64,000 bases of DNA from Anticarsia gemmatalis (lineage: Eukaryota > Arthropoda > Insecta > Lepidoptera > Erebidae), in contig NC_134755.1 of NCBI RefSeq assembly GCF_050436995.1, positions 5,457,001 to 5,521,000 of the forward strand, read 5' to 3'. A program made the position numbers and the translations under genes. The notes below the pieces were generated by a model. The model was not told the DNA's origin, searched no databases, and worked only from the letters and a program-made list of their open reading frames with translations. Positions 62,881 through 64,000 of the stretch are shown here, piece by piece. Position 1 is the first letter of the stretch, and every line of letters starts with the position of its first letter.

Positions 62881-64000
62881 ACGTAATGTCACGTTATCTT
62901 TAAATATGCGCAAGTAAAAATCAACGCATGGTAAATAAAAGCCGGAATTTTGCAGAAACACGGCAGTGTTGTATATTTTAATTTAATATTACAGTGAAAC
63001 GTAAACGATACGATACTGGACGCAGGTTTTCCCTAGTAATTCATATGCTTTTCTCCAATTTATTGAAAGAAAACATGGATTGGTTTTATTGCTAAAATCT
63101 TTTCTAAGTGTTTACCCTATAAAAACATCTTTATAACTTTAAATTATTTTAAAATATAAATCAACATAAAATATTTCCATTGATTTTACCTGCGAATTAA
63201 TAATATTCTAACCATAAATTAGTCAATTTGCTTTGTAATATTTTTCAGATTTTCTTTCAATTAATTCCTTAGTTTTTTACCTTACTTTTTCCTAATCAAA
63301 GCCACAAAATCTTTGGTTTCAATTAAAATCAACGATCTATCAAAAATATTCTCTTACAAAACATTTGCTTTTACATTTTTAGATGAATACACTATTCATT
63401 GGAAAATGAGCCAAAGTAAGTATATATTTTTCGTCTATATTTTCAGGCTACAAAACCTATACAATAGCTTTCTAGTGAATTAGGTTTGAAAACCTCTAGA
63501 AACTTCTATTCAGTCTGGATAATGAGAGTTGTTAAATAATAGACTAATATTATACTCTTCATAGGGCATAGCTCTTCTGTCATAATAGAAATATAGTTAC
63601 TACCTATTTATCAAATTATTCTTTACCGTCCAAGGTCTCTTCGTATTATTTTTATAACAAGATTCTAGTTACCACATTCATTAGTGTTTTACAGCATAAC
63701 TATAACGCACTACTCGTACTTACATCACTCATACTTGTTATACGATATAGGTTTTGCAAACTTTTCTTGTTTCTAGTTCTACTGCTTATTAATAAATTTA
63801 TAAAGACAAATTATTTTATTTACTTCTACACTGTACAGTATACTGTTCTCAAGCACGACGTATAAATTGAAACACACATCAAAACGAATCGCAACAGCAA
63901 ATACTCGGTCAGTGCTCATATGAAGTACTTACTATCGCTCCAATTCGTCACGGAATTACCAAGTGTTTTCCGTCCCCCGGCTGAGGCAATTTGCCTCCAA

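Larger units (their letters stand above)
53781..64000. other. Non-coding stretch, no gene or repeat recognised
   Basis: Ten kilobases without a recognised exon or repeat. The largest frame, 54723-55130 (-, 135 codons), is hydrophobic and lysine-rich with no known motif and probably reflects AT-rich composition. More evenly composed patches at 57290-57620, 58620-58810, 59380-59720 and 62040-62170 may be conserved non-coding blocks. An ATTTGCAT octamer lies in the patch around 55460. Confidence 0.6.

Noticed and set aside
1..64000. CRISPR array, prophage, operon or other bacterial system
   Set aside because: No regularly spaced repeats, no gene packing; the sequence is insect-like nuclear DNA.

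Overview
The window looks like nuclear DNA from an insect, most likely a moth or butterfly. It is strongly AT-rich and almost gene-free. Its interspersed repeats (recalled from memory, not searched) are types typical of Lepidoptera: tRNA-derived SINEs, a short non-autonomous element ending in a (CAAA)n run, a mariner-type MITE and a non-LTR retrotransposon with a TTTGA-type tail. I see no bacterial-style gene packing, rRNA, intact tRNA or CRISPR array. No host protein-coding exon could be recognised. The window is best read as intergenic or long-intron sequence of a gene that cannot be named from here, and short exons cannot be excluded without alignment.

Layout. 1-12.6 kb: mostly unique AT-rich DNA with a reverse-strand short element (803-995), a degenerate tRNA-like remnant (about 2395-2475), a 212-bp mariner-type MITE (2726-2937) and a (CAAA)n-bearing element (6309-6591). 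12.6-24.5 kb: a TIR element (12575-12753), a fragment of a second copy (18330-18455) and several homeodomain-type dyads. 24.5-26 kb: a composite repeat island with a GC hairpin, a nested inverted repeat and a foldback of about 500 bp (25300-25797) with arms of about 210 bp. 28.5-34.2 kb: a 51-55 bp direct duplication, a SINE, the tail of a reverse-strand non-LTR element, a 48-bp near-perfect palindrome, and a SINE lying between direct repeats of about 50 bp. 35-41 kb: two GC/CpG-rich modules with CACGTG sites and one homeodomain-motif-dense block (38277-38720). 43.6-46.2 kb: the only convincing coding sequence, a 5'-truncated non-LTR retrotransposon with an uninterrupted reverse transcriptase and an intact 3' end. 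52.3-53.8 kb: four repeats packed together (TIR fragment, reverse SINE, CAAA element, forward SINE). 53.8-64 kb: no recognised repeat or gene; an octamer plus CRE module sits near 62.05 kb.

How it works together: the only enzymatic function visible is the retrotransposon reverse transcriptase. It lacks the endonuclease half and is probably not autonomous. SINEs and MITEs depend on enzymes encoded elsewhere. The palindrome- and TAAT-rich blocks may be cis-regulatory DNA of a developmental gene, but that is inference from motif content only.

I found no convincing new biological system. The most unusual signals are the long foldback near 25.5 kb, two independent duplications of about 50 bp flanking inserted DNA, and a modular repeat family sharing head, middle and tail blocks but with different bodies.
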